39,845 bases of DNA from Lachnospiraceae bacterium (GTDB taxonomy: Bacteria > Bacillota > Clostridia > Lachnospirales > Lachnospiraceae): assembly GCA_017613435.1 (NCBI GenBank), contig JAGADU010000001.1:1-39845 (forward strand), given 5' to 3'. The translations under genes and the position numbers were made by a program. The notes under the pieces were generated by a model. That model searched no databases. It saw nothing but the letters and a program-made list of their open reading frames with translations, and was not told the origin of the DNA. Below, piece by piece: positions 9,357-17,199 of this stretch (positions within the stretch are counted from its first letter, which is position 1; each line of letters begins with the position of its first letter).

Positions 9357-10385
9357 CTACTCGGCGTCGGGACGGTTGCTGACTTCGATGAATTTGGTCA
9401 ATACTTCGAGTGCTTTGCCTGAATCGATGATTTCACCAGCAAGCGCAACGCCTTCCCTGAAGGAGTTTGCTTTACCGCCGATATAGAGCGAAGCGCCTGC
9501 GTTTAAAAGAACCGCATTTCTCTTATGACCTTTTTCGCCGTTTAAGATTGCGAGTGTAATCTTTGCATTCTCTGCGGGATCGCCGCCCTTCAAATCGTCT
9601 TTTGTGCAACGCTCGAATCCGAAATCTTCGGGTGTGATTGTGTATGTCTTATACCAGCCGTCTTTGATTTCGCAGATTTTCGTGGGTGCGCTAAGCGAGA
9701 TTTCATCAAGCTTGTCCATTCCGTATACAACCATACCGCGTCTGATGCCGAGGCTTACGAGTACCTGTGCCAGGGGCTCTACGAGATATTCGTCATATAC
9801 GCCGAGAAGCTGCATTGCGGGCGAAGCCGGATTGGTAAGCGGTCCTAAGATATTGAACACGGTTCTTACTCCGAGTTCTTTTCTGATGGGGCCGACATAT
9901 TTCATCGATGAATGATATTTTTGTGCGAAAAGGAAGCACATTCCGACTTCGTTTAAAAGTTCTACACATCTTGCGGGGCTTTGCTGAATGTTTACGCCAA
10001 GAGCTTCGAGGCAGTCGGCCGTTCCGCATTTTGAGGAAGCCGCACGGTTGCCGTGTTTGGTTACTTTCATTCCTCCTGCTGCCGCTACGAGCGCACTGGT
10101 TGTTGAAATGTTAAAGCTCTGTGCATTGTCTCCGCCAGTTCCGACGATTTCGAACACATCCATTCCGGTCTCAACCTTCGTTGCATGATCCCTCATGGCT
10201 GCGGCGCAGCCTGCGATTTCATCCGTTGTTTCGGCTTTTGCGCTCTTTGTCGAAAGCGATGCGAGGAATGCCGCGTTCTGAGTGGGGGAAGTCTCGCCGC
10301 TCATTATCTCGTTCATTACGGCATATGCTTCGTCATATGTTAAATCTTCTTTGTTTACGATTTTTACGATTGCTTCTTTAATCAT
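9357..10385 (-). CDS. trpD: Anthranilate phosphoribosyltransferase
   Basis: Transfers phosphoribose from PRPP to anthranilate. The 342-aa length is standard. Signature motifs: the PRPP loop [16 protein letters not shown] (about 84-99), [16 protein letters not shown] (about 109-124) and the downstream ILGPLTNPA segment. It starts behind GGAGGAAACAAAA and 29 bp after trpG. It is a separate protein, not fused to TrpG as in enterobacteria. Product of the third step in this operon. Confidence 0.97.
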   Translation of the reverse strand: MIKEAIVKIVNKEDLTYDEAYAVMNEIMSGETSPTQNAAFLASLSTKSAKAETTDEIAGCAAAMRDHATKVETGMDVFEIVGTGGDNAQSFNISTTSALVAAAGGMKVTKHGNRAASSKCGTADCLEALGVNIQQSPARCVELLNEVGMCFLFAQKYHSSMKYVGPIRKELGVRTVFNILGPLTNPASPAMQLLGVYDEYLVEPLAQVLVSLGIRRGMVVYGMDKLDEISLSAPTKICEIKDGWYKTYTITPEDFGFERCTKDDLKGGDPAENAKITLAILNGEKGHKRNAVLLNAGASLYIGGKANSFREGVALAGEIIDSGKALEVLTKFIEVSNRPDAE

Positions 10386-10414
10386 TTTTGTTTCCTCCGA
10401 TTATGGTTTTTTGT

Positions 10415-10981
10415 TTACAGTTCCAAGAAATTTTTAAGCATCTTTTTTCCGTCGGGTGTCAGTATCGATTCGGGATGAAACTGCACTCCGTATATCGGAT
10501 ATTCTTTATGTGCCACGGCCATTATTTCGCCGTCCGTTGTCTTTGCGGTTATCGAAAGGCTTTCGGGAATTGTTTTCTCATCTGCCGCAAGCGAATGATA
10601 TCTCGCAACGGGCACAACCTCGGGACAGCCTTTAAACAGAGGACAGGCGGTATCGAGAGCGGCATCGGACTGTTTGCCGTGCATGAGCTTTGATGCGTAA
10701 GTTACCGTTGCCCCGAATGCGGCGCAGATTGCCTGGTGTCCGAGGCAGACGCCGAGGATCGGAATTTTTTTGCCGAGCTTTTGTATTGCCTCGATTATTA
10801 TTCCCGCATCCTCCGGTCTTCCGGGACCGGGCGAAACGATTATTTTTTCGGGATTTAATTTTTCTATTTCTTCGACACTCATTTCATCGTTTCTGATTAC
10901 TTTTATATCGGGGTTTAACTCTCCGACATACTGGTAAAGGTTGTATGAAAAGCTGTCGTAATTGTCTATCAGTAAAATCAT
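10415..10981 (-). CDS. trpG: Anthranilate synthase glutamine amidotransferase subunit
   Basis: Class I glutaminase of 188 aa that supplies ammonia to TrpE. The triad is Cys79 (GVCLGHQ), His169 and Glu171 (QFHPES). The N-terminal LLIDNYDSFSYNL and SPGPGRPEDAG oxyanion segment are typical. Its ATG overlaps the trpE stop as ATGA. Homologues can also serve PabB in folate synthesis; the operon context argues for trpG. Because trpE is frameshifted, coupling of trpG translation to trpE may be altered. Confidence 0.96.
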   Translation of the reverse strand: MILLIDNYDSFSYNLYQYVGELNPDIKVIRNDEMSVEEIEKLNPEKIIVSPGPGRPEDAGIIIEAIQKLGKKIPILGVCLGHQAICAAFGATVTYASKLMHGKQSDAALDTACPLFKGCPEVVPVARYHSLAADEKTIPESLSITAKTTDGEIMAVAHKEYPIYGVQFHPESILTPDGKKMLKNFLEL

Positions 10982-12443
10982 ATATCAGCCTCCTGTGCAT
11001 TTTCGAGTGCCGTGAGAGAAGCTCTCGCTTTGTTAAGACACTCTTCGAATTCCATTTCGGGAACCGAGTCGGCAACAATTCCCGCACCGCTTCGAACAAA
11101 CACTTTTTTGTTCTTTTTGTATGCTATTCTGATGGCAATACATGTATCCATGTTTCCGGTAAAATCTATGTATCCGATAGCACCGCCGTAAATGCCTCTT
11201 TTATTGTTTTCAAGTTCGCCGATGAGCTTGCAGGCTCTTATCTTGGGTGCTCCCGAGAGTGTTCCAGCGGGAAGAACCGCTTCTATCGCATCAAAAGCAT
11301 CCTTGTCATCCCTTATCCTTCCGCAAACCGTCGAACCGATGTGCATTACATGGGAGAAACGAACCACGCTTCTTAATTTTTCCACGAATACGCTTCCGAA
11401 CCTGCTGACTTTTCCGAGATCGTTTCTTCCGAGATCCACAAGCATGTTATGTTCGGCAAGTTCTTTTTCGTCTTTTAAAAGTTCCTCTTCCAAAGCGAGG
11501 TCTTCTTCCTCGGTCTTTCCTCTTTTTCTCGTTCCCGCAAGAGGGAAAGTATGAAGAACTCCGTTTTCAAGTTTTACGAGCGTTTCGGGAGAAGCGCCCG
11601 CAACCTCGACATCCGTTCCCGAGAAGTAAAACATGTAGGGCGAAGGATTGATGGTTCGAAGCATTCTGTATGTATTGAAAAGGCTGCCTTCGAAAGGAGC
11701 GCTTAATCTGTTGGACAAAACTATCTGGAAAATATCTCCTTCGTGAATATAATGCTTTGCTTTCTCAACCATTTCGCAAAACTCTTTTTGTTAAAAAGAG
11801 GAGTAACTTCTCCGAGAAGTTTTCCGGCCGGCTCTTCCTTTTTTTCGCCGTGCCTTAAAAGTTGTGCAAGCTGTTTTAAATCCATCGCAGCTTTGTTGTA
11901 TCCGACTTCGATATCTTTAAGAGGCATATTGACTATAAGGATGATTTTCTGCTTCATGTTGTCGAATGCGATTACTTTGTCAAAAAGCATCAAATCGACA
12001 TCCTTGAATTCTTCGGTATCCTCTACGTCGCTCTTTACGCTCGGCTCGCTGTAGTTTAAATAATCGTAAGAGAAATAACCTACAAGGCCTCCCGTAAAAG
12101 AAGGAAGGTAATCGAATTTCGGGCTCTTGTATTCGGACAGAATCTGACGAAGTTGGATCGAAGGATTGGTTGTTTGGATATTGAGATTTCCGGCCTTGAG
12201 ATTTCCGTCGATACAGGTAATTTCCATCTTGGGGTCGAATCCCAAAAAAGAAAATCTGCCCCATTTGTCGTTTGCCTGCGCCGATTCGAGCATATAGCAG
12301 TGAGTCGAAACGTTTTTAAGAATCTTCATCGTCTCAATCGGGGTCGTAAAATCGGATAAAATCTCGCAGCTTAAAGGAATTACGTTGTATTTGCCCGACT
12401 TTGCAATCTCTTTTACTTCTTCTAAGGACGGTACGATTTTCAT
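10978..12443 (-). pseudogene. trpE: Anthranilate synthase component I, split by a -1 frameshift
   Basis: Normally makes anthranilate from chorismate. The first frame (12443 to 11721) covers the regulatory N-terminal domain, including MLESAQ, the equivalent of the Trp-binding LLES motif. The second frame (from 11772 in the track of ATGs, open from just after 11790) carries the chorismate-binding domain (GTLSGAPKIRACKLIGELE, GAGIVADSVPEMEFEE). The frames join only at an A5 run on the coding strand (11789-11785). Upstream of it the second frame meets TAA; downstream of it the second frame gives EFCEMVEKAKHYIHEGD, which is TrpE-like. One extra A would restore a 488-aa enzyme. Causes could be a real mutation, a slippage site or a sequencing error. 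The start follows AAAGGAAG. Confidence 0.93.
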
Positions 12444-12540
12444 AGGAAACTTCCTTTCGTCAGATTGTTTTTATCTTGATTTGTTCAGGAGCTTTTTTGG
12501 GTTATTACAGTTTTAAAGGAGGAAAAAGCATAATACAAAT

Positions 12541-12578
12541 AAAAAAGCCCCTGACATAATCTGCTGATTCTGTCAAGG
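12541..12578 (-). terminator. T-box-controlled attenuator of the trp operon
   Basis: On the minus strand the arms CCTTGACA (12578-12571) and TGTCAGGG (12556-12549) pair. An inner AATC / GATT stem with an AGCA loop extends the hairpin, and six T residues follow (12546-12541). It lies 15 bp past the T-box sequence, so uncharged tRNA-Trp would favour the competing antiterminator. Confidence 0.9.
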
Positions 12579-12825
12579 ACGAATAATCTTATCCGCGGTG
12601 CCACCCTGATTCACGATGCGACTCGTGCGCTTAGCGAGATACCTTCATATCTCCGGCAAATGACGTCTGCCCAAACGTCGCAGAATACTTTGAATAATCA
12701 TTTCACTGCGCCCTCAGCGGTCCATTTGACAATTTGTTTCGTACCCGGATCTCAGCATCCCGGATTCTCTGTAGGGGCATCATTGCCGTTATCTCCGCTT
12801 CAACGGTTTAAATTCTTAAATTTGA
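12541..12825 (-). ncRNA. T-box riboswitch leader, tRNA-Trp specific
   Basis: The conserved T-box AGGGTGGCACCGCGG is present on the minus strand (12607-12593), just upstream of the attenuator hairpin. Stem I carries an AGAGA element and a distal loop with GATGCTGAGA. A TGG triplet followed by ACC (12724-12722) sits where the specifier codon is expected, which matches tryptophan. The leader lies between a strong promoter and trpE, with about 98 bp from terminator to the trpE ATG (that stretch shows only the AAAGGAAG ribosome site). It lets uncharged tRNA-Trp switch on the operon. Confidence 0.93.
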
Positions 12826-12829
12826 AAAA

Positions 12830-12858
12830 AGAATACCACACGAAAAAAAGCAAGTCAA
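12830..12858 (-). promoter_or_regulatory. trp operon promoter
   Basis: TTGACT (12858-12853), exactly 17 bp, then TATTCT (12835-12830) with an extended -10 TG one base upstream. It sits 15 bp beyond the stop codon of the upstream deacylase-like gene and just before the T-box leader. Confidence 0.8.
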
Positions 12859-12873
12859 CAACTTTTTTTATCT

Positions 12874-13350
12874 TTATACGATGATATCCGCGCTTATGCT
12901 TCTTGTGACCGAAATGAGGTCGGAAGGAGAGAGTTCTATCTGGGCTCCGACCCTTCCCGCGCTGACATAGATTTTTTCAAAACCCGAAGCCGTTTCGTGG
13001 ATAAAAGTCTTAAACTGCTTTTTCATTCCGATCGGCGAACATCCGCCGTGAACATAGCCCGTGAGCGGAAGCAGTTCTTTTTGTTTTATCATGTCGATCG
13101 ATTTTTCGCCTGCTGCCTTTGCGGCCTTTTTTAAATCCAGTTCCGCCTGTACGGGAACAACGAACACGTAATAGTTGTTGCTCTTTCCCTGCGTAACCAG
13201 GGTCTTAAAAACCTTGGCCGAATCCTCTTTTAAAATCGCTGCGATTTCCTCGCCCGTCAAGGTCGCGTCCGGCTCGTATGTATGGCTTTCGTACGAGATC
13301 TTTTTGGCATCAAGCACTCTCATAACATTTGTTTTGTCGTTTGCTTTCAT
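12874..13350 (-). CDS. ybaK: YbaK/EbsC-type aminoacyl-tRNA deacylase
   Basis: Predicted trans-editing enzyme that hydrolyses Cys-tRNA(Pro). The 158-aa start at 13350 (MKANDKTNVMRVL) is favoured over an upstream in-frame ATG (13380) because AAAGGA lies seven bases before it. Family marks: YEPDATLTGEEIAAIL, the catalytic Lys region AKVFKTLVTQG, KDIDMI-like KSIDMIKQKELLPLTGYVHGG and the end SAGRVGAQIELSP. The domain fills the whole protein. It is immediately upstream of, and co-oriented with, the trp promoter; no clear terminator separates them. Specificity within the YbaK family is inferred. Confidence 0.88.
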   Translation of the reverse strand: MKANDKTNVMRVLDAKKISYESHTYEPDATLTGEEIAAILKEDSAKVFKTLVTQGKSNNYYVFVVPVQAELDLKKAAKAAGEKSIDMIKQKELLPLTGYVHGGCSPIGMKKQFKTFIHETASGFEKIYVSAGRVGAQIELSPSDLISVTRSISADIIV

Positions 13351-13426
13351 AGTTTTTCCTTTCATATAAAAGATAACCATCTATAATTTAACAGACATTT
13401 TTATTTTTGCAAACCGTCTGTATAAG

Positions 13427-13453
13427 AAAACGCTCCCGAAATGTCCGGGAGCG
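13427..13453 (-). terminator. Terminator after the DUF1062-like gene
   Basis: The 8-bp stem CGCTCCCG / CGGGAGCG (13431-13438, 13446-13453) has a 7-base loop and is followed on the minus strand by TTTT. It begins six bases past the DUF1062-like stop codon. Confidence 0.85.
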
Positions 13454-13458
13454 CGGTA

Positions 13459-13752
13459 TTATTTTAATTCAGCATTGTTTCTTTTTAAAAAATCAATATC
13501 ATTTCCGTAGTTTAGCGCGGTTTCTTCGTCATTTTCCAGAAATAATTCATACAGACCGCCCGGAATTTTGCCGGGCTTGGTTCTTTCGTAAATCGTAAGA
13601 TTCCACGAATGTTTGCATTTTTTGCATCGGTAAATAAGCCACACATCGACTTTGTTTCCGTTTGCATTTACCCTGAATTTTCCCGAATTGACAAATTCCT
13701 GTTTTTTACCGCATCCTCCGCATTTATGATATACATGCTGCATTAAGCTCAT
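13459..13752 (-). CDS. Short DUF1062-like zinc-ribbon protein
   Basis: A 97-aa protein starting MSLMQHVYHK at 13752, behind AAGGAGG; an upstream start (13785) lacks such a site. Two Cys pairs (KCGGCGKK near 9 and YRCKKCKHSW near 42) look like a zinc ribbon. NSGKFRVNANGNKVDVWLIYRC and IYERTKPGKIP resemble the N-terminal half of DUF1062 proteins, which I recall as roughly twice as long. The frame ends LKRNNAELK and a terminator follows at once, so this may be a truncated or naturally short member. The function of DUF1062 is unknown. The DUF assignment is from memory and only moderate. Confidence 0.75.
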   Translation of the reverse strand: MSLMQHVYHKCGGCGKKQEFVNSGKFRVNANGNKVDVWLIYRCKKCKHSWNLTIYERTKPGKIPGGLYELFLENDEETALNYGNDIDFLKRNNAELK

Positions 13753-13865
13753 TTTTATCCTCCTTATATTTCTTCGGGGATTCATCTGAGCTTAGCTGTT
13801 AAATTGTATTTAAGCTCAGACTACTGAGCTCTAACGTATCTGTTTTTCATAAATTTCGTCCTTTC

Positions 13866-15407
13866 CTAATTAAGATTTACAATATCCGTAGCAACCTTTT
13901 CCTGAAAACGGACATCGTGCTCCACGATAAGCATGGTCGGCTTAAAATCAAGGATCAGCTTTTCTATCTGCATGCGTGAAAAAACATCGATGTAATTAAG
14001 AGGTTCGTCCCATATATAAAGGTGTGCCGGAGTGATAAGGCTTGAAGCTATCAAAACCTTTTTCTTCTGACCTTCGGAAAATTCTTCCATGTTTTTTGAA
14101 AACTGAACGGCGCTGAAATCAAGCTGATTAAGTATCGCCAGAAACAAACTTTCTTCGAAACCGCAGGCTTTGCAGTAATCTTTCAGATTGCCCGACAGAA
14201 AAGATGTGTCCTGATTTATATAGGAAATCTTAAGTCCCGAAGCCACATCGAGTATGCCGTTTGTTATAAGTTTTTCGCATCCGCTTATCTGTTCAGCCGG
14301 ATTGGCCTTTTGTAAGATTGCTTTGATGATACTCGATTTGCCGCATCCGTTATCTCCGCGAAGAACCACTCTGTCGCCCTGCTTTATCTGAAATCTCATT
14401 CCTTCAAACAGGGGACTTTCGGCATCGGAGTACTGAAGGGATAAGTCTCTTGCCAGAATCAGAACATCCTTATGGTGCTTAAGCGGCATTACCTTTAAGT
14501 TTATTTCCTTTTCGATATCCTGAAGCAGGCCTTCTTTTTCCTCTATCTCCCTCTCGATCCTGTGCTCGAAATTCTTAACTCTCGACTGCATCTTCTTGGT
14601 CTTTGCACCGATATACGCTCTCGTATCCATGCATCTGTCATGCTCTTTCGTCGGATCAAAACCGATTTTTGTACCCTCGTTTTTCTCGGCCCATCTATCG
14701 GCTCTGTCGGCTGCTGCCTTTAATTTCCCGATCTCTTTTATGTGTTTTTCATTTTCTGCTTTTGCAAAAGCATCAGCTCTTTCCTTGTTTTCCCACCATG
14801 ACGAAAAGTTGCCTGTCTGGACTTCGATCGTCTTTCTGTTTAAAACCAGTACGTGGTCGCAGACCGCATCCAAAAGATCTCTGTCATGGGATACCAGGAT
14901 AAAGCCTTTCTTTTTGGCAAGATATGTTTTTACCAGCTCTCTTGCCTGTGAATCCAGATGATTCGTCGGCTCGTCGATTAAAAGAAACTCTCCTTCAACA
15001 GCGAAAAGGACCGCAAGCATTACCCTCGTTCGTTCGCCGAAGCTTAATGTATTGAAAGGTCTGTAAAGACATTCCGCATCCATTCCGATTTGGTTCATCT
15101 GTACCATTACCTGCCACGACTCAGCCTCGGGCTTCCACTTTCTTATAAGCTCGTCCGCCGTTTTTAAAAGTTCTTCCTCGCTCACGTCATACGGAAAATA
15201 GTCAAAACGCATACCTGATGAAATGTTTCCCTTTGTGGGTTCGTATTTTCCCAAAAGGAGATTCAAAAGAGTGGTTTTTCCCTTTCCGTTTCTTCCGATA
15301 AGTCCGAGTTTCCAATCTGTATCAATACTGAAATTTACGTCTGAAAGGACATCGTCAAAACTGCCCTCATAACAAAACGTCAAATCATTAACCTTTATTT
15401 GTGCCAT
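13866..15407 (-). CDS. ABC-F protein, Lsa/CplR-like ribosomal protection type
   Basis: Soluble 513-aa twin-ATPase with no membrane domain. NBD1: GRNGKGKTT near 38, LSFGERTRVM, LLIDEPTNHLD. A long charged interdomain linker (about 205-310) is the arm that reaches the ribosomal peptidyl-transferase centre in this class. NBD2: GDNGCGKSS, EEFSEGQKKKVLIASSL, LYIWDEPLNYIDVFSRMQIE. The last motif and overall length fit Lsa-like antibiotic-resistance ABC-Fs (lincosamide, streptogramin A, pleuromutilin) more than housekeeping EttA/Uup. The start follows GGGAGGTGATATAG. An elaborate leader with uORF, attenuator and repeats lies upstream, as is common for inducible ABC-F genes. The actual drug profile is unknown. 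Confidence 0.9.
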   Translation of the reverse strand: MAQIKVNDLTFCYEGSFDDVLSDVNFSIDTDWKLGLIGRNGKGKTTLLNLLLGKYEPTKGNISSGMRFDYFPYDVSEEELLKTADELIRKWKPEAESWQVMVQMNQIGMDAECLYRPFNTLSFGERTRVMLAVLFAVEGEFLLIDEPTNHLDSQARELVKTYLAKKKGFILVSHDRDLLDAVCDHVLVLNRKTIEVQTGNFSSWWENKERADAFAKAENEKHIKEIGKLKAAADRADRWAEKNEGTKIGFDPTKEHDRCMDTRAYIGAKTKKMQSRVKNFEHRIEREIEEKEGLLQDIEKEINLKVMPLKHHKDVLILARDLSLQYSDAESPLFEGMRFQIKQGDRVVLRGDNGCGKSSIIKAILQKANPAEQISGCEKLITNGILDVASGLKISYINQDTSFLSGNLKDYCKACGFEESLFLAILNQLDFSAVQFSKNMEEFSEGQKKKVLIASSLITPAHLYIWDEPLNYIDVFSRMQIEKLILDFKPTMLIVEHDVRFQEKVATDIVNLN

Positions 15408-15430
15408 CTATATCACCTCCCGTGATTAAA

Positions 15431-15700
15431 GCCTCTCGGTGCCCATTCGCATTTCGCTTCGCGAAATTGCTCATTACGCGCTTCCTCGCGGTGCTTAATT
15501 CGCATTTCGCTTCGCGAAATTGCTCATTACGCGCTTGCTCGCGGTGCCCATTCGCATTTCGCTTCGCGAAATTGCTCATTACGCGCTTCCTCGCAGTGCT
15601 TAATTCGCATTTCGCTTCGCAAAATTGCTCATTACGCGCTTCCTCGCGGTGCTTAATTCGCATTTCGCTTCGCGAAATTACTCATTACGCGCTGTCGCGC
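15431..15700. repeat. Tandem array, about five copies of a 52/53-bp unit
   Basis: Units run 15431-15477 (partial), 15478-15530, 15531-15582, 15583-15635 and 15636-15688, followed by the stub GCGCTGTCGCGC. Each has the near-perfect palindrome ATTTCGC-TTC-GCGAAAT and ends TCATTAC. Two variants differ at GGTGCCCATTCG (units 1, 3) versus GGTGCTTAATTCG (2, 4, 5). There are no unique spacers, so it is not CRISPR. It fills the space between the hairpin at 15706 and the ABC-F ribosome site. On the minus strand each unit contains an ATG AGC/AGT AAT TTC frame, probably incidental. Confidence 0.93.
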
Positions 15701-15705
15701 TATAT

Positions 15706-15766
15706 CATATGAATAAAATTCGACTGCTTATGAGCAAGCTCAACGCAGTCCTCTTTTATTCATATG
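15706..15766. other. 61-bp three-tier nested hairpin
   Basis: CATATGAATAAAA (15706-15718) pairs with TTTTATTCATATG (15754-15766), inside it GACTGC with GCAGTC (15722-15727, 15745-15750), and inside that GAGC with GCTC around AA (15732-15741). Short unpaired stretches separate the tiers. It lies in the ABC-F leader between the attenuator and the repeat array. It could be an RNA structure, a mobile-element end or a small RNA. No T-run follows on either strand. Confidence 0.85.
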
Positions 15767-15788
15767 CTGCACCGCTCGTAGGAACGCG

Positions 15789-15901
15789 AAAAAAATCTGC
15801 TTTCATGCCGAAAGCAGATTAACGTACAAATAAAGATTATATGCCGAAGCACACCCATGACGGCGAAATCCTGAAATGATACGATAATCCAATTCGGCAT
15901 A
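15789..15901 (-). terminator. Attenuator with possible antiterminator in the ABC-F leader
   Basis: Minus-strand arms AATCTGCTTTC (15820-15810) and GAAAGCAGATT (15804-15794) form a perfect 11-bp stem, loop GGCAT, then a run of seven T residues in total. An upstream TATGCCGAA (15901-15893) can pair with TTCGGCATA at 15848-15840 or with TTCGGCAT inside the terminator (15812-15805). The second pairing would break the terminator. It could also end transcripts of the upstream hydrolase gene. Stem and alternatives are seen; regulation is inferred. Confidence 0.75.
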
Positions 15902-15956
15902 CACAAACAGACCTTTTTGAGGCCTTATAAAAAACGTTCGCATTTACCAAATCAAA

Positions 15957-15971
15957 CTATCTAATTATCAT
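15957..15971 (-). CDS. Four-codon upstream ORF (MIIR) in the ABC-F leader
   Basis: ATG ATA ATT AGA TAG, five bases or so behind AAGGTGA, which itself follows a CACAC-GAAA-GTGTG tetraloop hairpin (15996-15983). It sits about 40 nt past the predicted transcription start and 55 nt before the first antiterminator arm. Very short uORFs of this kind control some ABC-F resistance genes by drug-induced stalling. Translation is unproven. Confidence 0.5.
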   Translation of the reverse strand: MIIR

Positions 15972-16015
15972 TCTCTCACCTTCACACTTTCGTGTGCCCT
16001 TCTTAAACTGTGCAA

Positions 16016-16044
16016 ATAATAACACGAATAAATAATATCGTCAA
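16016..16044 (-). promoter_or_regulatory. Promoter of the ABC-F leader
   Basis: TTGACG (16044-16039), exactly 17 bp, TATTAT (16021-16016): a near-consensus promoter 15 bp beyond the stop of the upstream hydrolase gene. This gives a leader of about 600 nt before the ABC-F ATG. Confidence 0.8.
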
Positions 16045-16058
16045 TACGAAGATACAAA

Positions 16059-17183
16059 TCACATATCGGGTGCGTATTCCGTGAAAGTCACCACATCATT
16101 ATTCTTAAAATCAGGTGCCTCTTTTATGCCCTTTAAATATGCATCGAAAAACTCAAGATGACATTTGCAAAGATTCTCATGCATCAGATTTGCATCGAGT
16201 TTTCCCGAGACGGATTTCATCGGAATGGTATATTTCATATCCGAAAATCCCATATGTTTCATGTCTTTGAAAAGTGCTTTATACACGGTTTCGGTATGTC
16301 TTAAATATACTCTGTTGACAACGTTTTCGTTATCATTGCAGCTTATCTGAAGGAAGGGTACTTTTAATATTTCATCCCCGTAATTTCCGAACAGTCCGCC
16401 GTCGATATTGACACCGCAGACATATTCTGGATTTCTCGCGCAAAGGGCGTACGCGGCGTTTCCTCCGAACGAATGACCCGAAGCTCCGATTCCTTTTTCG
16501 AAGTCGATGAAATCTTTGAAATTCTCTTTGGCATATCCGATTGCGGCATCGGTATCCCCGGTCCATTCTTCAAGTCTTCCCATTAAGAAGGCTCTGTATT
16601 TTTTCTGATAAGCATCGAAGGCTTCCCATAATTCTTCGTTGCTTCCTTTAAGTTTGATAAGTTTAATCGATGCAATCAGTCCGCCCAAAAAAGGCTCCAT
16701 CTGCTTGATTTTATTGTTGTAATAAAGGAACGAACCGTCATCAAATTCGCTGCAAACCGCTTCCATGGAGTGGTCAACGCAAATAACCGCATATCCGTGG
16801 GACGCCATCTCTATGCAAAGAAACGAATTGCCCTCTCTGAAAGAACTGTATCCCGCGGAAAAGACTATCAAAGGGAATTTTCGATCCGGTACGTGCTTTG
16901 CATCGGTATAGCATTCGGACAAATTGTCTCCCTCTTCTTCCGCTTTTTTGTAATTCATCGGTACCTTGAATGTTTTTTGCAGACCTTTTGCCATGTTTTC
17001 GGACATATATCTGCTCTTGGAAAGACCTTCGGCATCGGCTTTTAACACGGGATAATAAACCCTTGCGGCAACGCTTCGCATTGTACCGGGCTTCATTGCT
17101 TCCTCTCTGACATCTTTAACGGTATATGTAAAAGTTCCTACCGCATATTCGCCTGTGGGAACGGGTTTGTTAACTTTCTTCAT
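16059..17183 (-). CDS. Alpha/beta hydrolase, PAF-acetylhydrolase-like
   Basis: Probable cytosolic serine esterase/lipase of 374 aa. The nucleophile elbow is GASGHSFGG with Ser238; FPLIVFSAGYSSFREG (about 103-117) supplies the oxyanion segment, and ASHGYAVICVDHSMEA (about 127-142) resembles PAF-AH II-like enzymes. The acid is probably in NIDGGLFGNYGD and the His in MKHMGFSD. No signal peptide is visible. It follows the TetR gene by 16 bp and shares its promoter, so it is likely repressed by that regulator. The substrate (a short acyl lipid or a drug ester) is not deducible. Confidence 0.82.
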   Translation of the reverse strand: MKKVNKPVPTGEYAVGTFTYTVKDVREEAMKPGTMRSVAARVYYPVLKADAEGLSKSRYMSENMAKGLQKTFKVPMNYKKAEEEGDNLSECYTDAKHVPDRKFPLIVFSAGYSSFREGNSFLCIEMASHGYAVICVDHSMEAVCSEFDDGSFLYYNNKIKQMEPFLGGLIASIKLIKLKGSNEELWEAFDAYQKKYRAFLMGRLEEWTGDTDAAIGYAKENFKDFIDFEKGIGASGHSFGGNAAYALCARNPEYVCGVNIDGGLFGNYGDEILKVPFLQISCNDNENVVNRVYLRHTETVYKALFKDMKHMGFSDMKYTIPMKSVSGKLDANLMHENLCKCHLEFFDAYLKGIKEAPDFKNNDVVTFTEYAPDM

Positions 17184-17199
17184 CTTTTAAATCCCTTCC

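Noticed and set aside
11721..11793. Programmed -1 frameshifting in trpE as the default explanation
   Set aside because: The heptamer is C-AAA-AAG rather than the efficient A-AAA-AAG, and trpE is not known to need slippage; a one-base indel is simpler, so slippage is kept only as an option.
12836..12870. Terminator between the YbaK-like gene and the trp promoter
   Set aside because: Only a short A/T-rich AAGT/ACTT pairing with poly-A and poly-T flanks; too weak to call.
15388..15663. 91-aa minus-strand ORF with repeated ARNEQFREAKCEL-like peptide
   Set aside because: It is simply the 52/53-bp repeats read as protein, overlaps the ABC-F ribosome site and start, and has no ribosome site of its own.
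15431..15700. Possible CRISPR array
   Set aside because: Repeats are directly adjacent with no unique spacers, each is palindromic over most of its core, and no cas genes are present.
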